Source: Sinorhizobium sojae CCBAU 05684
Lineage (GTDB): Bacteria; Pseudomonadota; Alphaproteobacteria; Rhizobiales; Rhizobiaceae
DNA: 64,000 nucleotides
Direction: 5' to 3'
Assembly: GCF_002288525.1 (NCBI RefSeq)
Contig: NZ_CP023067.1
Location: 434,001 to 498,000 of the forward strand
Shown: one piece after another, positions 29,943 to 39,087 of the stretch
Numbering within the stretch: the first letter of the stretch is position 1
How the letters are laid out: each line of letters begins with the position of its first letter
Notes under the pieces: generated by a model
Seen by the model: the letters and a program-made list of their open reading frames with translations, nothing else
Told to the model about the DNA's origin: nothing
The model's database searches: none
Made by a program: the position numbers and the translations under genes

Positions 29943-30051
29943 CGCTATCCCCGCCATCTGCTGGTCGATGCGCTGCGGTTAGGACGGGGAATGGGGCTAG
30001 GTCAAGGAAAAAGCGGTCTGCATGCACAATTCCCGGACCGCCCCGGAATGT

Positions 30052-32430
30052 TCAAGCCTCGCCGGCCGCGGCGGGCCGATCGCGGAAACGATTGGCGGCG
30101 AGGGTCGGTGCATGCCGCGCCGTTCTGGTCAGGGCCCAGATTGCCAGATCATCGAGGGCAAGGGGCTTGCTGATGAGATATCCCTGGAAACGGTCGCAGC
30201 CGGCCGCCGTCAGCATTGCGAGCTTTTCGGGGGTGTCCACGCCTTCGCCGACCACGGACATGTCCTTCGCATGGCAGAGCGCCACGACCGCCTTCAGCAC
30301 GGGGAGCGCGTGCGACGCGGCGAGGTCCGCAACAAGCGCCCGATCCAGCTTGATCGTGTCGGCGGCATAGTCGATGATCTGCTGGACGGACGTATAGCCG
30401 GCGCCGAAATCATCGATCGAGAGGCGGAAGCCATTGCGCCGCAGCTCCTCGATGTTTTCCCGCAGTTGATCGCTGACCTTGACGGCGAAAGTCTCCGTCA
30501 GCTCGATATCGATCGACTGCGGCTCGAGCCCGTGGTGCACCAGGCGCTCCGAGAAATAGTCGTTGATCGCGCTCGAATGCAGCTCCGCCGAGGAGATGTT
30601 GATCGCCACCACCGTGTCGGGTCCGAAGAACGCCTTCAACTGGTGGCAATCGGCCATGGCCCTGTCGATGACCCACCAGTCGATCTTCGAAAAGAGACCG
30701 GAGCTTTCCGCTATCGGCACGAACTCGTCCGGCGTCACATTGCCGAGAACCGGGGAATGCCAGCGCAACAGCGCTTCACAGCCGGTTACCTGACCTTGAG
30801 CGTTCACGATCGGCATGTAGACGAGGTGAAACTGTTCGTTCGGGTCGATGGCGCGCAACTCCTCCTGGATCTGGCGCTGCCTTGTGCGCTTGTCATGGAG
30901 CGCACGGGAGAACCGGGCAGACCGGTTCTTGCCGCCGGTCTTTGCCTGATACATGGCGGCGTCGGCATTGGAGATCAGCTCGGCGACCGTGGTTGCGTCG
31001 CCGGGGCATATGGCAACGCCGATGCTGGCCGTGACCGGATAGCTTTTGTCCGATACTTCGAAGCCGCCATCGAAGAGAGCGAGGATGGCGGAAGACATCT
31101 CGCGAACGGTCCCGTCTCCCGGCTGCGAGCGGGCGAGGACAGCGAATTCGTCGCCCGAGAGGCGAGCGATGATGGACGGCGCCTGGCCCCTTCTCCTGCT
31201 GATGGCTTCCACGCAGTCGGTGATGCGGGTGGCGAGGGTTTTCAGCAGGTCGTCGCCGACTTCGTGGCCATATTTGTCGTTGACGAATTTGAAGTTGTCG
31301 ATGTCGATGAACAGCAGGCTGCACTTGCCGCCGGAAGTCAGCACGTTATCGACGACGCCCGCGGCAAGCGTATTGAAGCGGCCGCGATTGGCGATGCCTG
31401 TGAGCGTATCGGTCCAGGACTTCTGCTGCGCGAGCCTGAGGGAATTGAGGGACTGGCGGTGAAGCTCGCGGATGTTCTGCGTCAGGCGGCCGATTTCGCC
31501 GATGGTGCCTGTGCCTGTGATTTCGTCGTGCTCGCCGGTCATGACCGCAGTCACATTGGCATCGAGCGTCGCGATCGGACCGGTGATGAAGCGCCTGATC
31601 AGGAGGACGATCAGGCAGATGGATATCAGGCTCATGACAATCGCGCCGAAGGCAAGCTGCATCTTCTGCTGCAGCATCTGCGCGTCGAAGTGCGAGTCCG
31701 GTACGGCGATCGTCGCGTAAAGCTGCGGCCCGAGAGGTACGCTCGCCGAAAGCGCGTCCGTCACGGCGAGCGGCCATGGTTGGACGACGATGTCGGCTCC
31801 ATACTCCTTCTTCAGGGCGGCCTGCATGTGCAGGAAACGGTCCGGCAGCACGGCTATCTGCATTAGCAACGCCTTTGACTTGCTGCTTGGCATGGGACGG
31901 CGAAAGGTGACCGGATCGACGAAGAGGGAGTAGACGATCCGCGGCCGCTCACCGGTGGGCTCGAGATAGGTCAGGTCGCTCAGCCGCTTGCTTGCGATCA
32001 ACTTCCTTGCAAGATCACCTTGTGGCCTGTCGATCTGCGCAAAGGGATCCCAGCTGTTCTCGAAGTAGTATTCGACTTCTCCTCGGGCATTGAGGATAGC
32101 GAATGACAGATACGCGATCGGATCGTCCGACAGCGATCTGATGCTCTCCTGCAGACGAACGCCGAGCGCGGCAATGCGGTAGCGCTCGTCGGTCTCCGCC
32201 ACGAATTGGCGTAACGCATTGCCATTCAGCAGGGCGTTGAGAAAACCCTCGCTGCGCTGGATTTCGTATTGGAAGACGGCGGCTGCGTGTTCCAGCCGCT
32301 GCGAAAGCTTCGCCTGTTCCAGTGCGCGGATGGATTGCTTTTCGGCGTAGTGAACCGAGAGGGCCGCGAGAAAATAACCGGCAAGCACTACGGGAAAGAT
32401 CAGGAAAAGTGCGCGCTTGCCGAGTGTCAC
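30052..32430 (-). CDS. Membrane GGDEF-EAL c-di-GMP protein, MbaA-like
   Basis: About 792 residues from the GTG at 32430. Layout: TM1 at 7-27, a periplasmic domain of about 230 residues, TM2 at 259-280, a HAMP-like linker to about 332, GGDEF domain about 338-505 with motif SGDEF at 425-429, and EAL domain about 525-780. The EAL domain keeps CEALLRW, DIELTETF, LSIDDFGAGYTS, KLDR and a GEGVDT glutamate, so phosphodiesterase activity is expected; the cyclase motif starts with Ser, not Gly, and its activity is uncertain. Its GTG overlaps the stop of the PotD-like gene by four bases (GTGA), indicating translational coupling. The open frame upstream of this GTG is an out-of-frame reading of that gene. 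The arrangement is that of Vibrio NspS-MbaA, where a periplasmic polyamine-binding protein controls the c-di-GMP enzyme; I recall the pair being reported in S. meliloti too. Confidence 0.92.
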   Translation of the reverse strand: MTLGKRALFLIFPVVLAGYFLAALSVHYAEKQSIRALEQAKLSQRLEHAAAVFQYEIQRSEGFLNALLNGNALRQFVAETDERYRIAALGVRLQESIRSLSDDPIAYLSFAILNARGEVEYYFENSWDPFAQIDRPQGDLARKLIASKRLSDLTYLEPTGERPRIVYSLFVDPVTFRRPMPSSKSKALLMQIAVLPDRFLHMQAALKKEYGADIVVQPWPLAVTDALSASVPLGPQLYATIAVPDSHFDAQMLQQKMQLAFGAIVMSLISICLIVLLIRRFITGPIATLDANVTAVMTGEHDEITGTGTIGEIGRLTQNIRELHRQSLNSLRLAQQKSWTDTLTGIANRGRFNTLAAGVVDNVLTSGGKCSLLFIDIDNFKFVNDKYGHEVGDDLLKTLATRITDCVEAISRRRGQAPSIIARLSGDEFAVLARSQPGDGTVREMSSAILALFDGGFEVSDKSYPVTASIGVAICPGDATTVAELISNADAAMYQAKTGGKNRSARFSRALHDKRTRQRQIQEELRAIDPNEQFHLVYMPIVNAQGQVTGCEALLRWHSPVLGNVTPDEFVPIAESSGLFSKIDWWVIDRAMADCHQLKAFFGPDTVVAINISSAELHSSAINDYFSERLVHHGLEPQSIDIELTETFAVKVSDQLRENIEELRRNGFRLSIDDFGAGYTSVQQIIDYAADTIKLDRALVADLAASHALPVLKAVVALCHAKDMSVVGEGVDTPEKLAMLTAAGCDRFQGYLISKPLALDDLAIWALTRTARHAPTLAANRFRDRPAAAGEA

Positions 32431-33467
32431 TGGAAATTCGCCAATGTGCTGATGATGCGCCGGCGCGCCTGCACCGAATGGAGTGAAAGCTCTTGCTGGT
32501 ATTGACTTCTCGCCAGGACCTCTTCCGGCGGATAGATTTCCGGGTCGGAGCGTACCGCCTCCGGCAGCAGCTTCTGCGCCGCACTGCTCGGGGTCGGCAT
32601 GTTCAGCGACAGCGCATTGGCGGCAGCGCTTTCGGGCGAACCGATGTATCTGAGGAATTCCAGCGCCTGCTGCTTGTGGAGAGAGGCGGCAGTAACGGAA
32701 ATGCAGTCGAGCCAGGAGAGCGTGCCCTCCGTCGGAACGGCGTAGCGCCACAGGCCGGGCTTGCCGACCTTCTCATTGAGAACGTGCTGATCGCCGCTGT
32801 AGCCGAGCGCCATATGGATGTCTTGGCGTATCGCCGGATCCTGAATGGCGGTGACGACATAGTCGTAGGTCAGGACGAACGGCGCCTGCGCCTTCAACAG
32901 CTCGAAGGCGGCCTTCAGGCTCTCCGTGTCGTTGGCATTGATGGAAGCGCCGAGCAGCATCAGCGGCGGCACGAAGAGCTCGCTATAGTCGTCGAACATC
33001 GCAATGCGCTTCTTGAGCGCGGGCGCCGGACGCATCATGTCCTGCCAGGAGTTCGGCGGTTGCTTGAGGACATCGGAACGATAGAGAATGCCGACCGTGC
33101 CGGACAGATAGGGAAGACCGTATCCGGCGCAGCGCTCACGCCACTCAGGCGCATAGTCCGCGAGCGCCGGCAGATTGCTGTCGGAGAGGGGCTCGAGGAT
33201 ACCCCTGTTGCCGAACAGCGATGCGCCATACTCATCGACCATGACCAGGTCGATGTGGTTAGTCGGGTCAGCCAGAATCTCGTCGCGTGCGTCGTCGCTG
33301 TCGAAATTGATCTGGTGTATCGAAATACCGGTCTTTTGCGTCCAGCGGTCGACAAGGCCCTGGTCGATATAGGCTTCCCAGATCAACAGGTTCAGGGTCT
33401 CGGCATGGGACGCGGATGCGCCGACAAGCGTTGCCAGTAAGACGGAAATTGCAGCACGCCCTTTCAT
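32427..33467 (-). CDS. Orphan PotD-like periplasmic solute-binding protein, NspS-like
   Basis: 346 residues from the ATG at 33467. A signal peptide (KGRAAISVLLATLVGASASHA) precedes a type-II periplasmic binding fold. PotD-like landmarks are LNLLIWEAYIDQGLVDRW at the mature start, LSGTVGILYRSDVL, and EGTLSWLDCISVTAASLHK, where Trp and Asp match polyamine-contacting positions in PotD. No permease or ATPase gene is adjacent; the only partner is the coupled GGDEF-EAL gene. The protein is therefore more likely a receptor than a transporter component. Polyamine as ligand is inferred from the PotD resemblance. A MipA/OmpV-like gene is divergent, 261 bp away. Confidence 0.9.
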   Translation of the reverse strand: MKGRAAISVLLATLVGASASHAETLNLLIWEAYIDQGLVDRWTQKTGISIHQINFDSDDARDEILADPTNHIDLVMVDEYGASLFGNRGILEPLSDSNLPALADYAPEWRERCAGYGLPYLSGTVGILYRSDVLKQPPNSWQDMMRPAPALKKRIAMFDDYSELFVPPLMLLGASINANDTESLKAAFELLKAQAPFVLTYDYVVTAIQDPAIRQDIHMALGYSGDQHVLNEKVGKPGLWRYAVPTEGTLSWLDCISVTAASLHKQQALEFLRYIGSPESAAANALSLNMPTPSSAAQKLLPEAVRSDPEIYPPEEVLARSQYQQELSLHSVQARRRIISTLANFQ

Positions 33468-33728
33468 CCTCAGCCCCCCGCTCATTGCCCAATGGGCTGA
33501 CCTTATGAGTGAATAATTGAGGAATGCTTACGGGAACGCGCCGTCGCCGCCGCGCTTCTATCCTGAGTGTCATATGGGCTTGCTTGGTGGCCGGCGAGGA
33601 AAACAAAATCTGAAGTGATCTGGTTAACGGAATCGTAGGGACACGGCGCCAATAAGCGCCGTCCTGTCAAATCCTGTCGTTCCGCCCCTCCAGGTCGGCC
33701 CCGGTACGGATTCACCCGGAGTTGTTCA

Positions 33729-34535
33729 TTGCGTATTCCCATTGCTTTCCTTCTGACTGGAGCTTTTCTCTTGCCGGCCAGCAGCGCTTGCGCTGAAGAT
33801 GGCCGCTATTTCTGGTCCGGCGACTGGTACCTGAAGATCGGAGCTACCGGCTTTCTTGGCCCCAAATACGAGGGCGCGCCCAAACGCATGCTTCAGGCCG
33901 CTCCCCTCGTCTCGCTCGGGAAAGCCGGCAGCACGGTTCGTTTCTCGTCGCGCAACGACAACATGTCCTATGCCTTCTTCGACCAGGGTAGCTTCCGGGC
34001 CGGCGTCACGGGCAAGCTGATCTTTAGGCGGGACGAGGACACTTCCAGCGATCTCGAGGGGCTCGAGCCGGTCAAGTTCGGTGGCGAGCTTGGCGGCTTC
34101 GCCGAAGTCTATCCGACGGACTGGATGCGCGTTCGTGCCGAAGTCCGCCACGGTGTCCGCAGCCACCACGGCGTCGCCGCCGATGTCGCGGCCGACGCGT
34201 TCGCCGATGTCAGCAGTAATGTCCGCATATCCGGCGGTCCGCGCCTGACCGCGGCCACGCGCGATTATTTCGACGCCTATTACGGCGTCAATGCCACCGA
34301 GTCCGCCGCCTCCGGCCTCAGCACCTACGAACCGTATGGCGGCCTTCACTCCGTTGGCCTCGGTGCCGCTATCACCTGGGCTGCGACGGACAGGCTGGAG
34401 ACCATCGCCTATGCGGAATATCGACGGCTTATGGGTGCTGCCGCCGATTCAAGCCTGGTGCGCGAACGCGGCAGCCGCAATCAGTTGCTCGTCGGCCTCG
34501 GCGCAACCTATCGCTTCGACTTCACCCTGCCTTGA
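33729..34535 (+). CDS. MipA/OmpV family outer membrane protein
   Basis: 268 residues starting at TTG 33729, supported by GGAG at 33718-33721. A signal peptide (IPIAFLLTGAFLLPASSACA) precedes a beta-rich outer membrane domain of the MipA/OmpV family, with typical GDWYLKIGATGFLGPKYEGA near the start and a terminal aromatic-containing strand (LLVGLGATYRFDF). Family members are outer membrane scaffolds or porin-like proteins; function here is unassigned. It is divergent from the PotD-like receptor gene, so the 261-bp interval holds promoters for both. Confidence 0.83.
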   Translation: MRIPIAFLLTGAFLLPASSACAEDGRYFWSGDWYLKIGATGFLGPKYEGAPKRMLQAAPLVSLGKAGSTVRFSSRNDNMSYAFFDQGSFRAGVTGKLIFRRDEDTSSDLEGLEPVKFGGELGGFAEVYPTDWMRVRAEVRHGVRSHHGVAADVAADAFADVSSNVRISGGPRLTAATRDYFDAYYGVNATESAASGLSTYEPYGGLHSVGLGAAITWAATDRLETIAYAEYRRLMGAAADSSLVRERGSRNQLLVGLGATYRFDFTLP

Positions 34536-34591
34536 TCGCCTGGCGCGGCCTAGAGCTTGACCGCCGGATTTTGCGGCGCCAAACAGGGAGC

Positions 34592-35551
34592 ATGAGCACC
34601 TCGCCTGTCGATTCCGGCCGCGTACATGACGCGCCATCCACCAATTGGGTCTATCGTGCGCTGCCGCGCGCGCTCTGGCCCTATGCGCAACTTGCCCGCT
34701 GGGACAGGCCGATCGGTTGGCAACTGTTGATGTGGCCATGCCTCTGGTCCGCGGCCCTGGCTTCAGGAACGGCCGCGAGCCTCGGCAGTTTTTCTCCGGG
34801 CCGCTTCCTCCTCCATGTCTTTCTCTTCGTCGCCGGGGCGATCGCCATGCGCGGCGCCGGCTGCACCTACAATGACCTCGTCGATCATGAGATCGACATG
34901 GAGGTGGCGCGTACGCGCTCGCGGCCGCTGCCGTCCGGCCGCGTCACACGCGCCCAGGCCAAGGGCTTCATGATCCTGCAGGCGCTTGCGGGCTTCGTCA
35001 TTCTGCTGCAGTTCAATGGCTTCACCATTTTTCTCGGCATTCTCTCCCTGGCGCTGGTCGCAATCTACCCCTTTGCCAAGCGGTTCACGGATTGGCCGCA
35101 ACTCTTCCTCGGTCTTGCCTTCTCCTGGGGAGCGATCATGGGCTGGGCTGCGGAGTTCGGCACCCTGTCGGTTGCAGCCGTGATCCTCTACGCCGCAGCC
35201 ATCGCCTGGACCATCGGCTATGACACGATCTATGCCTATCAGGATCGCGAGGATGACGCACTGATCGGCGTCCGTTCCACCGCGCGCCGCTTCGGCGAGA
35301 ACCCCCAGCCGTGGCTGATCGGGCTCTATGGATTGGCCGTCCTGCTGATGTTCTTCGCGTTCCTTGCGGCGGGCGCCGGCTTCTTCGCCTATGTCGGGCT
35401 TTTGATTGCGGCGGTGATGCTCGCCTACCAGATCCTGGTGCTGAATATCCACGATCCGCTGCAATGCCTGGCGCTGTTCAAGTTCAACAGCACCGTCGGC
35501 CTTATCGTCTTTGCGGGGCTAGTCCTGGCGCTTCTCCTGCGCCTCTTATGA
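34592..35551 (+). CDS. ubiA: 4-hydroxybenzoate polyprenyltransferase
   Basis: 319 residues, from the ATG at 34592 preceded by CAGGGAG. Polytopic membrane prenyltransferase with both Asp motifs: YNDLVDHEIDMEVARTRSR (NDxxDxxxD) and a second at TIYAYQDREDDALIGVRS. It attaches the polyprenyl chain to 4-hydroxybenzoate in ubiquinone synthesis, using the product of the polyprenyl synthase at 17.5 kb. The gene is 56 bp after the OmpV-like gene. Confidence 0.95.
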   Translation: MSTSPVDSGRVHDAPSTNWVYRALPRALWPYAQLARWDRPIGWQLLMWPCLWSAALASGTAASLGSFSPGRFLLHVFLFVAGAIAMRGAGCTYNDLVDHEIDMEVARTRSRPLPSGRVTRAQAKGFMILQALAGFVILLQFNGFTIFLGILSLALVAIYPFAKRFTDWPQLFLGLAFSWGAIMGWAAEFGTLSVAAVILYAAAIAWTIGYDTIYAYQDREDDALIGVRSTARRFGENPQPWLIGLYGLAVLLMFFAFLAAGAGFFAYVGLLIAAVMLAYQILVLNIHDPLQCLALFKFNSTVGLIVFAGLVLALLLRLL

Positions 35552-35568
35552 AGAATCCTCCGGATGCG

Positions 35569-35673
35569 CTATCCCCAGCTTGATTCAGTATCGACCTGGC
35601 GCTGCCTTTCAGCGATGCGAGCGCGTATGATGGCGCGGATAGCGGCGAAAGTGGTCAGCAGTGGTCTGCGCAT
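35569..35673 (-). CDS. Possible 34-residue basic small protein
   Basis: A short frame reading MRRPLLTTFAAIRAIIRARI and ending VDTESSWG, preceded by a strong Shine-Dalgarno (AAGGAGACGCCG, ATG). It is amphipathic and Arg-rich. It sits between ubiA (opposite strand) and the DUF6101-like gene. No family recognised; support is only the ribosome site and composition. Confidence 0.4.
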   Translation of the reverse strand: MRRPLLTTFAAIRAIIRARIAERQRQVDTESSWG

Positions 35674-35805
35674 CGGCGTCTCCTTCTTTCATGTCCTGGC
35701 ACGGTTTGTGACAGGAAGAACGCGTCTATGCTGTTTCTGCGGTAACACTCTCCCTTTTCAGGATCGTTCGGTCGCGGGCCGGCGATCACGACGCCCGACG
35801 CAAGC

Positions 35806-35832
35806 GAGCCGGCCACTGTTGGTGGCCGGCTC
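35806..35832 (-). terminator. Perfect 11-bp stem-loop downstream of the DUF6101-like gene
   Basis: GAGCCGGCCAC pairs with GTGGCCGGCTC around TGTTG, 26 bases past the stop of the minus-strand gene. No T-run follows, so it may act with Rho or as a 3' end stabiliser. Confidence 0.6.
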
Positions 35833-35857
35833 CCATGACGTGACGGGACTGATCAGG

Positions 35858-36430
35858 TCAGTGGCGCGCGATGATTTCGCGGCCGTCGATCTTCATGTGC
35901 ACGCCCAGCTGGCCGGTGGAACGGCGCACGAGGAAGCGCGGCCGGCGTTCGGCGAAGAAGGAATGGCGCCGGCGCGGCTTTGCCGGTGCGGTGCGCACGT
36001 CTCCGAGATGTTCTTCGAGGGGGCGCGCAACCCCGTCCGCCTCGACCATCAGCATCGGAATACGATAGGCCTCCGCCCAGGCGCGCCAGTCGGCCGCAAT
36101 GTCGGACAGATCATGTGCCACGAGCAGTGGGATGCATAAGTCCGGATCGTCGTGATGGAGCTCTAGCGTCACTGTAACCTCTCCGTCCCCGTGGTCGATG
36201 GCCCGCGCCGCCACGCCCCTGAAGGCGCGTGCCGGTAACGCGATTGAAAGCGGCAGTCCGCTGGATGGTAACACCTTGCGCAGCACCGCGCCACGATGGT
36301 CGAGGTTGATGCTGACATTCCCCACTTCGCCATGCAAGATGTAGCTCGCCTGCTGCGGGAAACGCTTTGGATCCAGTCGCAGCGTATTTTCGACCCAAGC
36401 CGGTTGAGAGAGTGTATTGCCCATTTCCAT
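35858..36430 (-). CDS. DUF6101-like conserved rhizobial protein
   Basis: 190 residues (188 from the second ATG at 36424). N-terminal part is PilZ-like or beta-rich in appearance (LRLDPKRFPQQASYILHGEV, then VSINLDHRGAVLRKVLPS), followed by a hydrophilic segment and a basic tail (PRRRHSFFAERRPRFLVRR). I recognise it as a conserved rhizobial protein usually beside ubiA and believe it is DUF6101; function unknown. It is divergent from the DUF1217 gene across 308 bp. Confidence 0.7.
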   Translation of the reverse strand: MEMGNTLSQPAWVENTLRLDPKRFPQQASYILHGEVGNVSINLDHRGAVLRKVLPSSGLPLSIALPARAFRGVAARAIDHGDGEVTVTLELHHDDPDLCIPLLVAHDLSDIAADWRAWAEAYRIPMLMVEADGVARPLEEHLGDVRTAPAKPRRRHSFFAERRPRFLVRRSTGQLGVHMKIDGREIIARH

Positions 36431-36738
36431 CGCCCTTGTTTTCCTTGAGAGCCGGATGCCGGTCGTCTCGTCGGGACTTTTCGTCCTCTATGGGCGGGAG
36501 GATAGGCGGGGCCTGTTCCGGGCGACTTAAGAATTGCGGTTAAAAAAACTTTGCGTTGCCCGATGGTTAGCAAAAGCCGAGCCGGAAAGGTTTCTCGTTC
36601 GTGAACGGAATGGAGGGCATTTTTTGCGTCAGTGCCGAGACCGGCCGAACAGCCCCGCGCAAGCGTCCTGCTTCACGCTGAAGCGGTTTGAACGATGATC
36701 GGAGACGGCGCGTCGGCTGTCTGGTGGAGCGGCCTCGC
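36431..36738. other. Divergent promoter interval, DUF6101-like and DUF1217 genes
   Basis: No gene seen. It contains an AT-rich segment around 36525-36555 (CTTAAGAATTGCGGTTAAAA) that stands out from the GC-rich surroundings and is a plausible promoter core, but no consensus was matched. The ribosome site GGTGGAG for the DUF1217 gene is at its right end. Confidence 0.4.
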
Positions 36739-39048
36739 ATGGTTTCGACTTATCTCGACTACAATCTCATCGCGCGGGACATGAAGGTCAGCCTCAAGCG
36801 TGTCTCGGAGCAGACCCTCGTCTCCCGCGACACGCAATACTTCAAAGAAAACATCGGCAATGTGACTTCGGTCGATGAGTTCCTCGACGATTTTCGCCTG
36901 TATTCTTACGCGATGACGGCGTTTGGGTTGGGGGAGATGATCGATTCGGTCGCCTTCATACGCAAGGTGCTGGAGAGCGACCTTTCCGACCAGGACAGTT
37001 TCGCCAATAAGCTGACGGATGAGCGCTATCGCGAATTCGCAATGGCGTACAGCTTCAGCAGCGGGACCGCCGTCTCGCAGACCGAGGCGCAACTCGATGA
37101 AGTAATCGGCCTTTACAACACGAGCATCGCAAATCTCGCGGCGACCCAGAAAGAGGAGACCCGCTACTACAACGTCATGATCGACAAGATCACCAGCGTC
37201 GATCAACTGCTGAACAACGACCGCCTGCGCGCCTACGTGTTTACCGCCTTCGGCATCGACGAGAGCACCTATTCCCGACAGACGATCCGCAGCGTGCTTT
37301 CCAGCAATTCGGACGATGCGGACAGCTACGAGAATACGGTGATTGCGCCCCAGCTCTCCAATCTCGAGACGGCGAAGGCAGAGGCGCAGGCGGAGCTTTC
37401 GGCCGGAGGCCTGACCGAGGAAGAGCAAAAACAGCTCCGGCGCAAGATAACGACCTATACGAATTCCATCGCCACGCTAAACAACTATCTCGACCTCGCT
37501 GCGGCCTTCGATTTTGGCTCTGACGGAACCGCGACGGCAGGCTCCGCGCAGACGGCCGAGAACAAGCTCGCCACCAACGACCGCTATATTTCCAGCAACT
37601 CCCGCGTCACGCCACAGGCGGCCCTTTTGAACAAGGCCTATTTCGAGGAGCAGATCGCGAGCATTACGACTGTCGATGAGCTCGTCGCCGATACGCGCCT
37701 TTACAACTACATCAGGACCGCCTTCGACCTGACCGCCGTCACGATCGTTCCTGCGACGATCAAGAACATTCTCACGAGCGATCCGGATGATCCGGACAGC
37801 TACATCAACACGATCGGCGGCGGCGACGAGAGTTACATAGCCCTCGCCAATGCCTTCAATTTCCAGGAGGACGGGACGCTCTCCCCCGGCGACACCGCCC
37901 AGACTGCCGTGCAAACGACACTCACCTCCAATCGCTACATGACGCGCTACAACGACAAGGACGAAGAGGCGGACGAGAAGGCAATCAGCGCCTACGAGAC
38001 CGCCGTTTCCGACCTGACGTCCGTCGACGACTTCGTCGGCACCGCTTCGATCTACGATTTCGCGCTGACGGCAGTCGGTCTTAATCCCGATACGGAAAGC
38101 GCGCGCACCATCAAGCGGGTATTGACCAGCGACCTGACCGATCCGGAGAGCTTCGTTTACACGCTCAAGGACGAGCGATACCTGACGCTTGCCCAACTGT
38201 TCAACTTTACGACAGAGGGTGAAATTGGCGTTCCCGCACTCGCCCAATCCGAAACGCAAATCCAGGAAACGGCGAAAAGCTACATCGTCAACAAGTCCCG
38301 TTTTGGGTCGGAGGACGACAAGGCTGCTGCCGAGGAGGAAAGCGATTATTACACGGCCGAGGTTCCCAAGCTTGCGTCGCTCGACGAATTCCTGGCGGAT
38401 TCCCGCCTGGTGAGCTTCGCGCTCGAAGCCAATGGGATCGACCCGGAAAGCGTAACAGTGGACGCGCTTCGCCAGATATTCGCCTCCGCTATCGACGATC
38501 CGGAAAGCCTTATCAATCAGCAGGAGAATTCCGCCGCTTATATCTCGGTGGTAACCTCCTTCAACTTCGACACCGAAGGAAATCTGCTGCGCCAGCGGAA
38601 TGAAGCTATCGTCACCCGCCAAGGGTTCTATGAGACGCTCGATCAATATCTGCACCAGACCCTGGAGGAGCAGGCGGGCGAGGAAAACGAGGCCGTCCGC
38701 CTTGCGCTCTATTTCGAACGGATGGCGGGGTCATTGGTCGACGCCTACGACCTTCTGGCTGATGATGCTCTGGCCGAGGTATTCCGCACCATCTTCAGCT
38801 TGCCCGATGAGTTCAGTTCCATGGATATCGATCAGCAGGCGAAGATCGTCGACAAGAACCTCGAGCTCGAAACCCTCAGCGACCCGGCCGAGTTGAAGAA
38901 GCTTCTCGCACGATTTGCCGTGCTCTATGATCTGGAGAACAACACGGCGGTCGACCCGGTCGTGTCGATCCTGTCGAGCAGTGGCAGCAGCGTCGGGATC
39001 AGTGCCGATACGCTTCTGACCCTTTCGCAGCTTCGGGTGGGTGGCTAA
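36739..39048 (+). CDS. DUF1217 repeat protein, possibly flagellum-related
   Basis: 769 residues from the ATG at 36739. The protein is built from about five clear and one degenerate copies of a unit near 110-120 residues. Each has a TSVDEFL-x-RLY-(Y/F)-TAFGL block, an IRKVL-SDL-DPDSF block, and an AxAFNFxxDG block; starts are near residues 42, 150, 305, 427, 545 and 660. This matches DUF1217, which occurs in rhizobial flagellar/motility loci. No flagellar genes are next to it here, so a motility role is only family inference. It is acidic, lacks a signal peptide and has no membrane segment. Confidence 0.85.
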   Translation: MVSTYLDYNLIARDMKVSLKRVSEQTLVSRDTQYFKENIGNVTSVDEFLDDFRLYSYAMTAFGLGEMIDSVAFIRKVLESDLSDQDSFANKLTDERYREFAMAYSFSSGTAVSQTEAQLDEVIGLYNTSIANLAATQKEETRYYNVMIDKITSVDQLLNNDRLRAYVFTAFGIDESTYSRQTIRSVLSSNSDDADSYENTVIAPQLSNLETAKAEAQAELSAGGLTEEEQKQLRRKITTYTNSIATLNNYLDLAAAFDFGSDGTATAGSAQTAENKLATNDRYISSNSRVTPQAALLNKAYFEEQIASITTVDELVADTRLYNYIRTAFDLTAVTIVPATIKNILTSDPDDPDSYINTIGGGDESYIALANAFNFQEDGTLSPGDTAQTAVQTTLTSNRYMTRYNDKDEEADEKAISAYETAVSDLTSVDDFVGTASIYDFALTAVGLNPDTESARTIKRVLTSDLTDPESFVYTLKDERYLTLAQLFNFTTEGEIGVPALAQSETQIQETAKSYIVNKSRFGSEDDKAAAEEESDYYTAEVPKLASLDEFLADSRLVSFALEANGIDPESVTVDALRQIFASAIDDPESLINQQENSAAYISVVTSFNFDTEGNLLRQRNEAIVTRQGFYETLDQYLHQTLEEQAGEENEAVRLALYFERMAGSLVDAYDLLADDALAEVFRTIFSLPDEFSSMDIDQQAKIVDKNLELETLSDPAELKKLLARFAVLYDLENNTAVDPVVSILSSSGSSVGISADTLLTLSQLRVGG

Positions 39049-39087
39049 GGCCTGTCGGCCAAAGTGTTGGGGCAAGGCGCGCCCGGC

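Noticed and set aside
32431-32751. 107-codon N-terminal extension of the GGDEF-EAL protein
   Set aside because: It overlaps the PotD-like gene in another frame and lacks hydrophobic or conserved content; the GTG at 32430 fits the first membrane helix.
36525-36545. TTAA-N9-TTAA resembling a CtrA site upstream of the DUF1217 gene
   Set aside because: CtrA sites use a 7-base spacer; here it is 9.
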